A stretch of 64,000 nucleotides of DNA, taken from positions 620,001-684,000 of the forward strand of contig NZ_JAPEMV010000002.1 of assembly GCF_026342355.1 (NCBI RefSeq). Reading direction: 5' to 3'. Each line of letters begins with the position of its first letter. The first letter of the stretch is position 1. Origin of the DNA: Streptomyces sp. NBC_00249. Its GTDB lineage: Bacteria > Actinomycetota > Actinomycetes > Streptomycetales > Streptomycetaceae. This document shows positions 22,908-31,544 of the stretch, piece by piece. Position numbers and translations under genes: made by a program. The notes under the pieces are model-generated. The model made no database searches and was not told the DNA's origin. It saw nothing but the letters and a program-made list of their open reading frames with translations.

Positions 22908-22913
22908 TAATCT
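22908..22913 (+). promoter_or_regulatory. -10 hexamer of a probably leaderless promoter
   Basis: TAATCT is 6 nt upstream of the ATG at 22920. Confidence 0.5.
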
Positions 22914-22919
22914 GTGCGC

Positions 22920-23432
22920 ATGACTCTCAGCGCGCTCGACCTGGCCCTCGTCGAGGAGGCCTCCAAGAAGTCCGGCCTGATCTGGGTCCGCGGCGCCGGT
23001 GCCGACCGGGCCCTGTGGCACGCCTGGGTGGACGGCGCCGCGCACGTGCTCGGCGACGGGCCCGGCGAGCAGCCGTTCCCGGGTCTCGCCGACGGCTCGG
23101 CCGCCGAGGTGACCGTACGCAGCAAGGACAAGGGCGGCCGGCTCGTCGCCTGGACGGCGGCCGTACGGGAGCTCGCGCCCGGCACCGAGCCCTGGGAGGC
23201 GGCGGTCGCCGAGCTCAAGGGCAAGCGGCTGAACGCGCCCGACTCCGAGCAGATGACCTCGCGGTGGGCCCGGGAGTGCCGGCTGCTGCGCCTGGAGCCG
23301 GTGGCGGTGGCCGAGCGGCTGCCGGGCGGCTCCCTCGCCGCGGCCCCGCTGCCGTCCCCGGCCATCACCCGCCGGGCGATCCCGGCGGCGCTGCCGAAGC
23401 TGCTGCTGAAGCGGAAGAAGGCCAAGCGCTAG
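22920..23432 (+). CDS. Hypothetical protein, possible split-barrel flavin-binding fold
   Basis: 170 residues. Segments such as SGLIWVRGAGADRALWHAWV, AAEVTVRSKDKGGRLVAWTA and a basic C-terminal end (LLLKRKKAKR) suggest a small beta-rich protein like pyridoxamine-5'-phosphate-oxidase-related families, but the resemblance is loose. No signal peptide or membrane helix. The ATG at 22920 follows TAATCT by 6 nt, so it is probably leaderless. A GTG two codons upstream is an alternative. It is 45 bp downstream of corA and faces the lipoprotein gene, whose stop is 15 bp away. Confidence 0.7.
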   Translation: MTLSALDLALVEEASKKSGLIWVRGAGADRALWHAWVDGAAHVLGDGPGEQPFPGLADGSAAEVTVRSKDKGGRLVAWTAAVRELAPGTEPWEAAVAELKGKRLNAPDSEQMTSRWARECRLLRLEPVAVAERLPGGSLAAAPLPSPAITRRAIPAALPKLLLKRKKAKR

Positions 23433-23447
23433 ACGCTGGAGCCGTGC

Positions 23448-24398
23448 TCAGCCCTGGCTCGGGTCCTGGACCTGGCCGGGGCTCTTCGACGGGGAGGGCG
23501 AGGCCGGCGGGGTGGCCGACGGGCTGCCCGAGGGGCTGCCCGTGACGACGTCCGTGCCGTTGCCGGTGCTGCGGCCGCCGCCGGTGGCGCCCGTGCCGCC
23601 GCCCGGTCCGGAGCCGCTGCCCGTACCGGCGCTGCTGCCCGTACCGCCCGTGGACTTGCCGTCCTTGGTGGTCGGGAGCTGCGAGCCGTAGTCCACCGTC
23701 TGGTCCTTCGCCGGCGGGTCCAGCGGGAAGGGCTTGCCCCACTCCGAGAGCTCCACCCGGCCCGCGCCGCCCGCGCGCTCCATCAGCAGCGGGTACGGGG
23801 TGCCCTCCAGGGACACCGAGAGCTTGCCGCCCTTGCCGGCGTCCGCCGACAGAGGCACCGCGCGGGTGTGTCCGACCGTGGTGTACGAGCCCTTGGTCAG
23901 CTTGCCCTGGAGGCCGAGGAGGCCGTCGAGCAGGACCTGCATGTCGGTGAAGCCGCGGAACTGCTTGTAGGAGGGGTCGCCCTCGGGCACCTTCACGTAC
24001 TTGTCGCCGAGCTTGCCCGCCGAGTCCGAGGTCCCCCAGAAGGCCGTGCCCGCCTTCAGGTACAGCTGCTCGCCCACCCGCAGCAGCTGGAAGGTGGTGT
24101 CGTCCTGGGACTTCACCTCGCCGGAGCCGCCGTCCGCCTTCAGCCGCATGTCCAGGGTGAAGGACTTGCCGCCGCTGACCAGGGTGCCCGCCAGGTGGAC
24201 CGAGGAGGCCTTGCCGGCCGCGGTCTTCGCCTGCTCCTCGATCTTCTCGGCCGCGAGCTTGCCCATCCCGTTCGTGCCCTTGTCGGGGTCCTCCACGCTG
24301 CCGCCGCCGCAGGCGGTGCCCGTGACGGCGAGGCCCGCGCACAGGGCGCCGACGATGGCGGCCCTGCGCAGCCGGGCAGCAGGGATGTAGGCGGTCAC
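23448..24398 (-). CDS. Secreted lipoprotein, LppX/LprG-like
   Basis: 316 residues. Basic N-terminus, hydrophobic core (AAIVGALCAGLAV) and TGTACGGG, where Cys is the probable lipidation site. The central part (SSVHLAGTLVSGGKSFTLDM, GEQLYLKAGTAFWG, FTDMQVLLDGLLGLQG) has the layout of the LppX/LprAFG fold, a beta sheet with a hydrophobic pocket that in mycobacteria binds lipids. About 90 C-terminal residues are Gly/Ser/Thr/Pro-rich and probably disordered. The start is GTG at 24398 with GAGAGG upstream. Lipid binding is inferred from fold similarity. It is convergent with the gene ending at 23432. Confidence 0.75.
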   Translation of the reverse strand: MTAYIPAARLRRAAIVGALCAGLAVTGTACGGGSVEDPDKGTNGMGKLAAEKIEEQAKTAAGKASSVHLAGTLVSGGKSFTLDMRLKADGGSGEVKSQDDTTFQLLRVGEQLYLKAGTAFWGTSDSAGKLGDKYVKVPEGDPSYKQFRGFTDMQVLLDGLLGLQGKLTKGSYTTVGHTRAVPLSADAGKGGKLSVSLEGTPYPLLMERAGGAGRVELSEWGKPFPLDPPAKDQTVDYGSQLPTTKDGKSTGGTGSSAGTGSGSGPGGGTGATGGGRSTGNGTDVVTGSPSGSPSATPPASPSPSKSPGQVQDPSQG

Positions 24399-24632
24399 GG
24401 GCGGGTGCCTCTCGTCGGTGGTCTGCGGGCAGCAGGCAGCGTACCCGGCTGTGGGACCGGGTCCGCCGGACCCCCGCCGGACCCTCACGGGTCCCCCTCC
24501 GGACCGCCGCCGGACGGTGGCCGCAGAGCCCTCGGACCCCCGTGCGGACGGCCCCACCAGGACGCTTGCGCACGGCACGGGCTAGCCTGAGGCACGGCAG
24601 GACTGGTGAGGAACGCTCTAGGAGGCGCTCGG

Positions 24633-25904
24633 ATGGCTGCAAGCGCCCCGCGGATCTTCGTCTCGCATCTGTCGGGTGTGCCCGTCTTCGACCCCAACGG
24701 CGACCAGGTCGGCCGTGTCCGCGACCTCGTCGCGATGCTGCGCGTCGGCGGCCGTCCGCCCCGGCTGCTGGGACTGGTCGTCGAGGTCGTCAGCCGGCGC
24801 CGGATCTTCCTGCCCATGACCCGGGTGACCGGGGTGGAGTCCGGGCAGGTCATCACCACCGGCGTCATCAACATGCGGCGCTTCGAACAGCGCCCCACCG
24901 AGCGGCTGGTCCTCGGCGAGCTGCTGGACCGCCGGGTGACGCTCGTGGCCACCGGCGAGGAGGCCACCGTCCTGGACGTGGCCATCCAGCAGCTCCCGGC
25001 CCGCCGCGACTGGGAGATCGACCGGATCTTCGTACGCAAGGGCAAGGGCGGGGCGCTGCGCCGGCGTGGCGAGACCCTGACGGTGGAGTGGTCCGCGGTG
25101 ACCGGCTTCTCGCTGGAGGAGAACGGGCAGGGCGCCGAGAGCCTGGTGGCGACCTTCGAGCAGATGCGCCCGGCCGACCTGGCGAACGTCCTGCACCACC
25201 TGACGCCCAAGCGGCGCGCCGAGGTGGCCAACGCCCTCGACGACGACCGGCTCGCGGACGTCCTGGAGGAGCTCCCCGAGGACGACCAGGTGGAGATCCT
25301 CGGCAAGCTGAAGGAGGAGCGCGCCGCCGACGTCCTGGAGGCCATGGACCCGGACGACGCCGCCGACCTGCTCTCCGAGCTCCCGGAGGAGGAGAAGGAG
25401 CGGCTGCTGACGCTGATGCAGCCCGACGACGCCGCCGACGTGCGGCGCCTGCTGTCGTACGAGGAGAACACCGCGGGCGGCCTGATGACGACCGAGCCGA
25501 TCGTGCTGCGGCCGGACGCGACGGTCGCCGACGCGCTGGCCCGCGTCCGCAAGTCGGACCTGTCGCCGGCGCTGGCGGCGCAGGTGTACGTGTGCCGGCC
25601 CCCGGACGAGACGCCGACGGGCAAGTACCTGGGCACGGTGCACTTCCAGCGGCTGCTGCGCGACCCTCCGTTCACCCTGGTCAGCTCGATCGTGGACACG
25701 GACCTGCCGCCGCTGCGTCCGGACGCCTCGCTGCCCGCGGTGACCAGCTACCTGGCGGCGTACAACATGGTCGCGGCGCCCGTCGTGGACGTGAGCGGCT
25801 CGCTGCTGGGCGCGGTGACCGTCGACGACGTACTGGACCACCTGCTGCCGGACGACTGGCGGGAAACGGACTTCCACTCCGAGGAGGCCGTGCGTGGCCA
25901 CTGA
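24633..25904 (+). CDS. MgtE N-domain/CBS protein without a membrane channel
   Basis: 423 residues. A PRC-barrel-like N-terminus (HLSGVPVFDPNGDQVGRVRD) is followed by MgtE N-terminal superhelical repeats (ADLANVLHHLTPKRRAEVAN, DVLEELPEDDQVEIL, DVLEAMDPDDAADLL). A pair of CBS motifs comes next (MTTEPIVLRPDATVADALAR and PVVDVSGSLLGAVTVDDVLD). True MgtE transporters continue with five membrane helices; this protein stops before them. It is therefore more likely a cytoplasmic Mg2+ or nucleotide sensor than a transporter. AGGAGG precedes the ATG. It overlaps the DUF1003 gene by 11 bp, so the two probably act together. The same pair occurs in mycobacteria. Confidence 0.88.
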   Translation: MAASAPRIFVSHLSGVPVFDPNGDQVGRVRDLVAMLRVGGRPPRLLGLVVEVVSRRRIFLPMTRVTGVESGQVITTGVINMRRFEQRPTERLVLGELLDRRVTLVATGEEATVLDVAIQQLPARRDWEIDRIFVRKGKGGALRRRGETLTVEWSAVTGFSLEENGQGAESLVATFEQMRPADLANVLHHLTPKRRAEVANALDDDRLADVLEELPEDDQVEILGKLKEERAADVLEAMDPDDAADLLSELPEEEKERLLTLMQPDDAADVRRLLSYEENTAGGLMTTEPIVLRPDATVADALARVRKSDLSPALAAQVYVCRPPDETPTGKYLGTVHFQRLLRDPPFTLVSSIVDTDLPPLRPDASLPAVTSYLAAYNMVAAPVVDVSGSLLGAVTVDDVLDHLLPDDWRETDFHSEEAVRGH

Positions 25905-26577
25905 GCGCGGGCGCGGCGAGGCGGCGCGCGAGCGGCGCCGGGAGCGGCGCGAGCATGCCCGGGAGGGCCTGTCGGAGCGGCTGGAGGAGGCGGCGGAGCG
26001 GCTGCGCAACGACCGGCCGGAACGTTCCTCCGAACGGGCGCGGAGCGTCGCCTCGTCGGGGTCGAGCAGCCTGTCGCGTTCGCGCGTACGGCTGGACCTG
26101 CCGCGCCCGGCGCGGCGGCGGCTGCTGCCCGAGTACGACCCGGAGGCCTTCGGGCGGCTGTCGGAGCGGGTGGCGCGGTTCCTCGGCACGGGCCGGTTCA
26201 TCGTCTGGATGACGATCGTCATCATCGCCTGGGTGCTGTGGAACATCTTCGCGCCGGACGACCTGCGCTTCGACCAGTACCCCTTCATCTTCCTGACGCT
26301 GATGCTGTCCCTCCAGGCCTCCTACGCCGCTCCGCTGATCCTGCTCGCGCAGAACCGGCAGGACGACCGGGACCGGGTCAACCTGGAGCAGGACCGCAAG
26401 CAGAACGAGCGGTCCATCGCGGACACCGAGTACCTGACCCGGGAGATCGCCGCCCTGCGGATGGGCCTGGGCGAGGTCGCGACCCGCGATTGGATCAGGT
26501 CGGAGTTCCAGGACCTGATCAAGGAGATGGACGAGCGGCGGCTATTCCCGCCGGAGAGTGACGAAGGCGACCGCTAG
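25894..26577 (+). CDS. DUF1003 membrane protein
   Basis: 227 residues. The N-terminal 75 residues are highly charged and Arg/Glu-rich. Two membrane helices follow (FIVWMTIVIIAWVLWNIFAP and YPFIFLTLMLSLQASYAAPL), the DUF1003 signature. LLAQNRQDDRDRVNLEQDRK then leads into a coiled-coil-like tail. The start is GTG at 25894 inside the end of the MgtE-N/CBS gene, with GAGGAGG 6 nt upstream, so translation is coupled. Function is unknown. Pairing with an MgtE-type sensor suggests it could be the membrane part of a two-protein magnesium system, which is inference. Confidence 0.9.
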   Translation: MATERGRGEAARERRRERREHAREGLSERLEEAAERLRNDRPERSSERARSVASSGSSSLSRSRVRLDLPRPARRRLLPEYDPEAFGRLSERVARFLGTGRFIVWMTIVIIAWVLWNIFAPDDLRFDQYPFIFLTLMLSLQASYAAPLILLAQNRQDDRDRVNLEQDRKQNERSIADTEYLTREIAALRMGLGEVATRDWIRSEFQDLIKEMDERRLFPPESDEGDR

Positions 26578-26607
26578 CGGCCTTTCCTGAGGCACGCTAC
26601 CGAGCCG

Positions 26608-26613
26608 TACCAT
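26608..26613 (+). promoter_or_regulatory. -10 hexamer of a probably leaderless promoter (mrp)
   Basis: TACCAT is 6 nt upstream of the ATG at 26620, and no ribosome site is present. Confidence 0.5.
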
Positions 26614-26619
26614 CGGGGC

Positions 26620-27780
26620 ATGGCTACCGACACAAGCTCCGCCGCCGTGCCCGAGCAGGACGCGATCCTGGACGCGCTGGCGACGGTGAACGACCCCGAG
26701 ATCCACCGGCCGATCACCGAGCTCGGCATGGTCAAATCGGTGGAGATCGGTGACGGCGGCGAGGTCGCCGTCACGGTCTACCTGACGGTGTCGGGCTGTC
26801 CCATGCGCGAGACCATCACCAAGAACGTCACCGAGGCCGTCGAGAAGGTCCCCGGCGTCACCTCGGTCGCCGTCACCCTGGACGTGATGAGCGACGAGCA
26901 GCGCAAGGAGCTGGCGGCCACCCTGCGCGGCGGCACCGCCGAGCGCGAGGTGCCCTTCGCCAAGCCCGGCTCGCTGACCCGCGTGTACGCGGTCGCCTCC
27001 GGCAAGGGCGGCGTCGGCAAGTCCTCGGTGACCGTCAACCTGGCGGCGGCGATGGCGGCCGACGGCCTGAAGGTCGGCGTGGTCGACGCGGACATCTACG
27101 GCCACAGCGTGCCGCGCATGCTGGGCGTCGAGGGCCGTCCCACCCAGGTCGAGAACATGATCATGCCGCCGTCCTCGCACGGCGTGAAGGTCATCTCCAT
27201 CGGCATGTTCACCCCGGGCAACGCCCCGGTGGTGTGGCGCGGCCCGATGCTGCACCGCGCGCTCCAGCAGTTCCTCGCCGACGTCTTCTGGGGCGACCTG
27301 GACGTCCTGCTGCTGGACCTGCCGCCGGGCACCGGCGACATCGCGATCTCCGTGGCGCAGCTGGTGCCGAACGCCGAGATCCTCGTCGTGACCACCCCGC
27401 AGCAGGCGGCGGCCGAGGTCGCCGAGCGGGCCGGTTCGATCGCCGTGCAGACCCACCAGAAGATCGTGGGCGTCGTCGAGAACATGTCGGGCCTGCCCTG
27501 CCCGCACTGCGACGAGATGGTCGACGTGTTCGGTTCTGGCGGTGGCCAGAAGGTCGCCGACGGCCTGACGAAGACGGTCGGCGCCTCGGTGCCGGTGCTG
27601 GGCACGATCCCGATCGACGTACGGCTGCGCGAGGGCGGCGACGACGGCAAGCCGGTCGTCCTGTCCGACCCGGACTCCCCGGCGGGCGCCGCGCTCCGCG
27701 CGATCGCGGGCAAGCTGGGCGGCCGCGCCCGCGGCCTGTCGGGCATGTCCCTGGGCATCACCCCGCGCAACAAGTTCTGA
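26620..27780 (+). CDS. mrp: Mrp/ApbC-family iron-sulfur cluster carrier ATPase
   Basis: 386-residue P-loop protein that binds and transfers [4Fe-4S] clusters to apo-proteins. The N-terminal MIP18/DUF59 domain (about residues 15-90, with TVSGCPMRETI) is followed by the deviant Walker A ASGKGGVGKSSVTVNLA, then GVVDADIYGHSVPRML, LLLDLPPGTGD and GLPCPHC. The CPHC Cys pair bridges a cluster at the dimer interface. The full length is normal for bacterial Mrp. The ATG is probably leaderless (TACCAT 6 nt upstream). It is followed by a strong terminator shared with the convergent gene. The same neighbourhood order, close to tatB-htrA-rseA-sigE, is found in mycobacteria. Confidence 0.95.
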   Translation: MATDTSSAAVPEQDAILDALATVNDPEIHRPITELGMVKSVEIGDGGEVAVTVYLTVSGCPMRETITKNVTEAVEKVPGVTSVAVTLDVMSDEQRKELAATLRGGTAEREVPFAKPGSLTRVYAVASGKGGVGKSSVTVNLAAAMAADGLKVGVVDADIYGHSVPRMLGVEGRPTQVENMIMPPSSHGVKVISIGMFTPGNAPVVWRGPMLHRALQQFLADVFWGDLDVLLLDLPPGTGDIAISVAQLVPNAEILVVTTPQQAAAEVAERAGSIAVQTHQKIVGVVENMSGLPCPHCDEMVDVFGSGGGQKVADGLTKTVGASVPVLGTIPIDVRLREGGDDGKPVVLSDPDSPAGAALRAIAGKLGGRARGLSGMSLGITPRNKF

Positions 27781-27795
27781 CCTGACCCGGGCATA

Positions 27796-27829
27796 CGGAA
27801 GGGCACCGCCGGCCGGCGGTGCCCTTCCG
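27796..27829. terminator. Bidirectional terminator between mrp and a convergent gene
   Basis: A 15-bp stem starts CGGAAGGGCACCGCC with a GGCC loop, 15 bp after the mrp stop. Confidence 0.85.
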
Positions 27830-27837
27830 CGTATCCG

Positions 27838-28563
27838 CTACTCGTACGTGCCGAGGTCCGCGATCGCGGAGAAGCCCAGCCCGTACGCGCTCATCCCGCG
27901 CCCGTACGCGCCCAGGTGCACCCCGCTGCCGGTGGAGCCGGCCAGCACCCAGCCGAATTCCGACTCGCGGTAGTGGAAGGGCGTCGGCTGCCCGTCGACG
28001 GGCAGGGACAGCGTCGACCAGTCCGGCCCGTCGAGGTCGTCCGCGAGCTCCCAGGCGGCTTCGGTCTGCTGGTCGAGCCAGTCGTCGCGCAGGGTGTGGT
28101 CCATCTGCTGCGGCCAGCTGTAGGCCAGCAGCCCGGAGCCGGCCAGCCAGGCGGCCGAGGACACCGAGGTGGCCTCCAGGACGCCGGTGCCGTCGCCGCT
28201 GCGGCGGTTGGGGTTGCTGGCGACGGTCACCACGACCGCGAACCGCTCCTTCTCACCGGTGGCGATCTCGCCCCGGGCGGACGGCTCGTCGCCGTGGCCA
28301 GTGGAACCGTGCTCGACGGTGCCGTCGGCTCCGGTGCCGACCTGCCCGAGCCAGCGGGGGCCGGTGAAGGCCCCGTCCAGCCCGTACCAGGGGAAGTCGG
28401 CGGCCAGGAACCCCTCGGCCGCCCGGCGGGCCGCCGGGACGGGTGCGGTGGCCTCCTGGGGCGGTGCGGGGGTCGTGTGGGGGTTCTGCTCGGACTGCGG
28501 GGGTTCGGCGGCGGGGGCTTCGGCAGGCTGTGCGCCTACCCGGCTACTGCTCGTCGTCTCCAT
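27838..28563 (-). CDS. Hypothetical protein
   Basis: 241 residues, not recognised. The first 60 are Ala/Pro/Glu/Gln-rich and probably disordered. The rest looks like one globular domain with WYGLDGAFTGPRWLG, FAVVVTVASNPNRR, WLDQQTEAAWELADDLDGPD and FGWVLAGSTGSGVHLGAYGR. No signal peptide or membrane helix. ATG at 28563 is chosen with GAGAGG 9 nt upstream. An open frame continues to 28671 but reads through sequence of poor codon bias. It lies 138 bp downstream of tatB in the same direction, so it may be the end of that transcript. Confidence 0.7.
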   Translation of the reverse strand: METTSSSRVGAQPAEAPAAEPPQSEQNPHTTPAPPQEATAPVPAARRAAEGFLAADFPWYGLDGAFTGPRWLGQVGTGADGTVEHGSTGHGDEPSARGEIATGEKERFAVVVTVASNPNRRSGDGTGVLEATSVSSAAWLAGSGLLAYSWPQQMDHTLRDDWLDQQTEAAWELADDLDGPDWSTLSLPVDGQPTPFHYRESEFGWVLAGSTGSGVHLGAYGRGMSAYGLGFSAIADLGTYE

Positions 28564-28701
28564 CTGGGCGGCCTCTCGTTCCGTGGGGTCCGGAACGGCC
28601 CTCCCCCTCGCTTCGCTGGGGGGACCCCCTCCCTCGGGCGTCCTGCGTCCGGACAGATGGAGGATAGCCACCGGACTCCGGATCGCCGGGCAGGCCGCGG
28701 C

Positions 28702-29145
28702 TCAGGTGGCGTCGGCGTCGAAGGGCGTACGCGGCTCGGGGGCCGGGGCGGCGGGCTTCTTCAGCAGGTCCGGGCCGCCCGCGACGGCGGGTGCGGCGGG
28801 CGCGGCGGCCGTGGCCGCGTCGGCCTCCTTGCTGTTGACGGCGTCGGTGACGTCGTTCAGCTCCTTGCGGAGGTCGAAGCTGGTGCGGATCTCCTTGAGG
28901 TCCTCGTTCTCGGTCAGCTGCTTGCGGATGAAGGTCTTCGGGTTGAGGTCCTCGAACTCGAAGTCCTTGAACTCGGGGCCGAGTTCGGAGCGGATGTCCT
29001 GCTTGGCGCTGTCCGAGAACGAACGGATCTTGCGGATCACGTTGCTGACGTCCTGGATCACCTTCGGCAGCTTGTCCGGGCCGAAGACGAGGATGGCGAG
29101 CACCACGATCGTGACCAGCTCGAGTGCGCCTATGTCGTTGAACAC
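28702..29145 (-). CDS. tatB: Sec-independent (Tat) translocase subunit TatB
   Basis: 147-residue component of the twin-arginine export pathway, the receptor for folded Tat substrates with TatC. It begins VFNDIGALELVTIVVLAILV, an N-terminal membrane helix with a conserved Glu, followed by FGPDKLPKVIQDV, the amphipathic helix with the FGP hinge. A charged middle and an Ala/Pro tail follow. The start is GTG at 29145 with GAGGAG 8 nt upstream. It lies downstream of htrA as in the mycobacterial sigE-rseA-htrA-tatB order, 121 bp from htrA, so it may have its own promoter. tatA and tatC are not in the window. Confidence 0.95.
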   Translation of the reverse strand: MFNDIGALELVTIVVLAILVFGPDKLPKVIQDVSNVIRKIRSFSDSAKQDIRSELGPEFKDFEFEDLNPKTFIRKQLTENEDLKEIRTSFDLRKELNDVTDAVNSKEADAATAAAPAAPAVAGGPDLLKKPAAPAPEPRTPFDADAT

Positions 29146-29266
29146 CTTGCCGCTCCTCGGCTCTCTCCACTTCGGGCCCGGTCAACGGTACCCGGCGATC
29201 CCTGCGGTCCCCTACGCCGGTGCTATCCGTTTTCCGGATTCACCCGGCCGTCATGCCGTATTCGTG

Positions 29267-30766
29267 TCAGGACCCGTCCGCCGAACCGAGTACCACCTCC
29301 AGAGTGCGCTCCCTGCCGTCGCGGAGCACCGTCAGGGTGAGGCGGTCCCCGGGGCGGTGGGCCCTGATCTTGATGATCAGCTCGTCCCCGCCGTGCACGC
29401 GGACGCCGTCCACCTTGGTGATCACGTCCTCGGCCTTGATCCCGGCGCGGGCGCCCGGCCCGTCCGCGACCACGGAGGCCTTCCCGTCCTCGGCCTTGGC
29501 CCCGACGCGGGCTCCGTCGCCCGTGTACTGCATGTCGAGGGTGACTCCGATCACGGGGTGGGTGGCGTGCCCGGAGCGGATCAGTTCCTCGGCGACGCGC
29601 TTGCCCTGGTTGACGGGGATGGCGAAACCGAGGCCGATGCTGCCGCTCTGGCGGGCGCCGTCGCCGTCCCCGTCCCCGGCCTTGTCGGCGCCGCGGATCG
29701 CGCTGTTGATGCCGATCACGTGGGCCCGGGAGTCCAGGAGGGGGCCGCCGGAGTTGCCCGGGTTGATCGGGGCGTCGGTCTGGAGGGCGTCGACGTAGCT
29801 GACGTCGCTGCCGTCGCCCTTGTCGCCGCCGGCGGTGATGGGGCGGCCGGTGGCACTGATGATGCCCGCGGTGACGGTGTTGGACAGGTCGAAGGGCGCC
29901 CCGATGGCCACCACCGGGTCGCCGACCTGCACGTTCTCGGAGTTCCCGAGGGCCAGCGGGCGCAGGCCCCGTACGCCGGTGACCTTCACGACGGCCAGGT
30001 CGTAGCCGCCGTCGCGGCCCACCAGCTCGGCGGCGACGCTCTCGCCGGTGCTGAAGGTGACCGTGATGTCCTTGGCCTCGGCGACGACGTGGTTGTTCGT
30101 CAGGATGTGGCCCTGCTCGTCGAGGACGAAACCGGTTCCGGTGCCGCTACCGCCGCCCCCGCGCACGTGCAGGGTGACCACTCCGGGCAGGGCGGTGGCG
30201 GCGATGCCGGCCACGCTGTCGGGGGCCCGGTTCTTGTTCTCGGCGGCGGTCTGCGGAAGCTCCAGGCGGGTGCCGCTGCGGCGCTCGGCGAGGATGCCGA
30301 GGTACCCGCCGACCACGCCGGCGAGGAGGGCCACCACCACGCCGTACGCCAGCAGCGGCAACAGGCCGGGGGCCCGGCGCGGCCGGCCCTCGTCGGCGAC
30401 CTGGAGGGGGCGGTCCGCCCAGGGGTCGTACCGCGGCCCCGGCCCGGGCGGCACGTCGAACACCTCGAAGGTGCCGCCGTCCACGCCGGTCCCGGACTCG
30501 GTCCCGGGCGCGCTCCGGCCCTCGGTCCCCGCTCCGCTCCCGGTTTCGGTCCGGGTCCCGTCTTCGGTCCGGGCCTCGGCCTCGGGCCCGGCGTCCCGCT
30601 CAGTCCCCGGCCCGGGCTCGGCCCCGGCACCGGTCCGCTGCCCGGCCTCGGTTCCCGCTCCGCTCCCGGCCCCGCCGCCGTCCCCGTCGCCGTTCCGGGA
30701 ACCGGCCCCGGCGGGGCGGCTCCACCAGGACGGACGAGGCGGATCGGTCTGCTGACTGTCGGACAT
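29267..30766 (-). CDS. htrA: HtrA/DegP-type membrane serine protease with PDZ domain
   Basis: 499 residues. A long acidic low-complexity cytoplasmic tail (residues 1-130, Gly/Thr/Glu/Asp-rich) leads to one membrane helix (about 134-157). A trypsin-like domain follows with His226 (TNNHVVAE), Asp256 (GYDLAVVKV) and Ser339 (NPGNSGGPL). A C-terminal PDZ domain lies at about 400-490 (GVTLDMQY and later GDELIIKIRAHRPGDRL). It degrades misfolded proteins outside the membrane. It lies downstream of rseA and sigE, separated by a hairpin, so it is probably transcribed from its own stress-responsive promoter. GGGGAG precedes the ATG by 6 nt. Confidence 0.95.
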   Translation of the reverse strand: MSDSQQTDPPRPSWWSRPAGAGSRNGDGDGGGAGSGAGTEAGQRTGAGAEPGPGTERDAGPEAEARTEDGTRTETGSGAGTEGRSAPGTESGTGVDGGTFEVFDVPPGPGPRYDPWADRPLQVADEGRPRRAPGLLPLLAYGVVVALLAGVVGGYLGILAERRSGTRLELPQTAAENKNRAPDSVAGIAATALPGVVTLHVRGGGGSGTGTGFVLDEQGHILTNNHVVAEAKDITVTFSTGESVAAELVGRDGGYDLAVVKVTGVRGLRPLALGNSENVQVGDPVVAIGAPFDLSNTVTAGIISATGRPITAGGDKGDGSDVSYVDALQTDAPINPGNSGGPLLDSRAHVIGINSAIRGADKAGDGDGDGARQSGSIGLGFAIPVNQGKRVAEELIRSGHATHPVIGVTLDMQYTGDGARVGAKAEDGKASVVADGPGARAGIKAEDVITKVDGVRVHGGDELIIKIRAHRPGDRLTLTVLRDGRERTLEVVLGSADGS

Positions 30767-30861
30767 GGACGCTCCCCGCGGGCCTGTCGCGCCGCAGGCG
30801 GCGCATCTGCCGCCGATTCAACCAGGTACCCGGGCCCGGCGGATCCTCCGGGGGACGGAGG

Positions 30862-30888
30862 CCGCAGGCCCGGGTCCCGGGCCTGCGG
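30862..30888 (-). terminator. Terminator after rseA
   Basis: Near-perfect palindrome with 13-bp arms CCGCAGGCCCGGG and CCCGGGCCTGCGG around one T, starting 20 bp past the anti-sigma stop. It separates sigE-rseA from htrA. Confidence 0.75.
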
Positions 30889-30908
30889 TGTCAGCCGTGC
30901 CCGCCGGG

Positions 30909-31544
30909 TCAGCGGGAGAGCGAGACGGGCTGCGCGGTCACCGGGGCGGAGGGGGCGGCCGTCGGGAGCCGGCCCGCCGGTCCGAGGGTGGGCACTCCGC
31001 CGGGGCTGGGCAGCCGGTCGCGCACGACCGCGTCGGTCAGCGGCAGCGGCAGCGAGGGACCGGGCCGGGCGGCGGGGGCGTCACCGCGCGCGTTCGGCTC
31101 GATCGCGTCCAGCGGCAGCGAACCCCCGAGGGCGATCGCGGCCAGCGACACCGCACCCGCCGCGACGAAGGCGAAGCGGCGCCGGGGACGGCCCACCTCG
31201 TGGATGGGGAACCCGGAGCGCGGAGCGGCCCGGACGACCGGGGCGGGGGCGTACCCGAACGTGGCCAGCGGATCGGCGCCCGGCGGCCCGGAAGGCCCCT
31301 CGGGGCCGCCCCCGGGCAGCCCCTGCAACCGGGCCAGCAGCCCGGCGGACAACGGCGGCGGGGCACTCTCCACGAACATGCTCTTCAGCCGGCGCTGCGC
31401 GTCGGCCTCGGCCTTGCACTTGGCACAGGTCGCCAGGTGCGCCAGCACCCGGTCCCGGGCGTCGTGCTTCAGCTCCCCGTCCACCAGGGCGGCGAGCCGG
31501 TCGCCCAGGTGCTGCTCGGCGGGGGACGGACTGGCTCCGCTCAC
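30909..31544 (-). CDS. rseA: Zinc-binding anti-sigma factor (RseA type)
   Basis: 211-residue membrane-anchored regulator that holds the ECF sigma factor inactive. The N-terminal zinc anti-sigma motif is HLATCAKC (HxxxCxxC) in [16 protein letters not shown], with an upstream His/Asp helix ([13 protein letters not shown]). One membrane helix ([20 protein letters not shown]) and an external tail rich in Pro/Ala follow. The start is GTG at 31544 in a GTGA overlap with the sigma gene stop, so the two are made together. Position and motif match mycobacterial RseA. The motif may be redox-sensitive through the Cys pair. A hairpin follows the gene. Confidence 0.92.
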   Translation of the reverse strand: MSGASPSPAEQHLGDRLAALVDGELKHDARDRVLAHLATCAKCKAEADAQRRLKSMFVESAPPPLSAGLLARLQGLPGGGPEGPSGPPGADPLATFGYAPAPVVRAAPRSGFPIHEVGRPRRRFAFVAAGAVSLAAIALGGSLPLDAIEPNARGDAPAARPGPSLPLPLTDAVVRDRLPSPGGVPTLGPAGRLPTAAPSAPVTAQPVSLSR

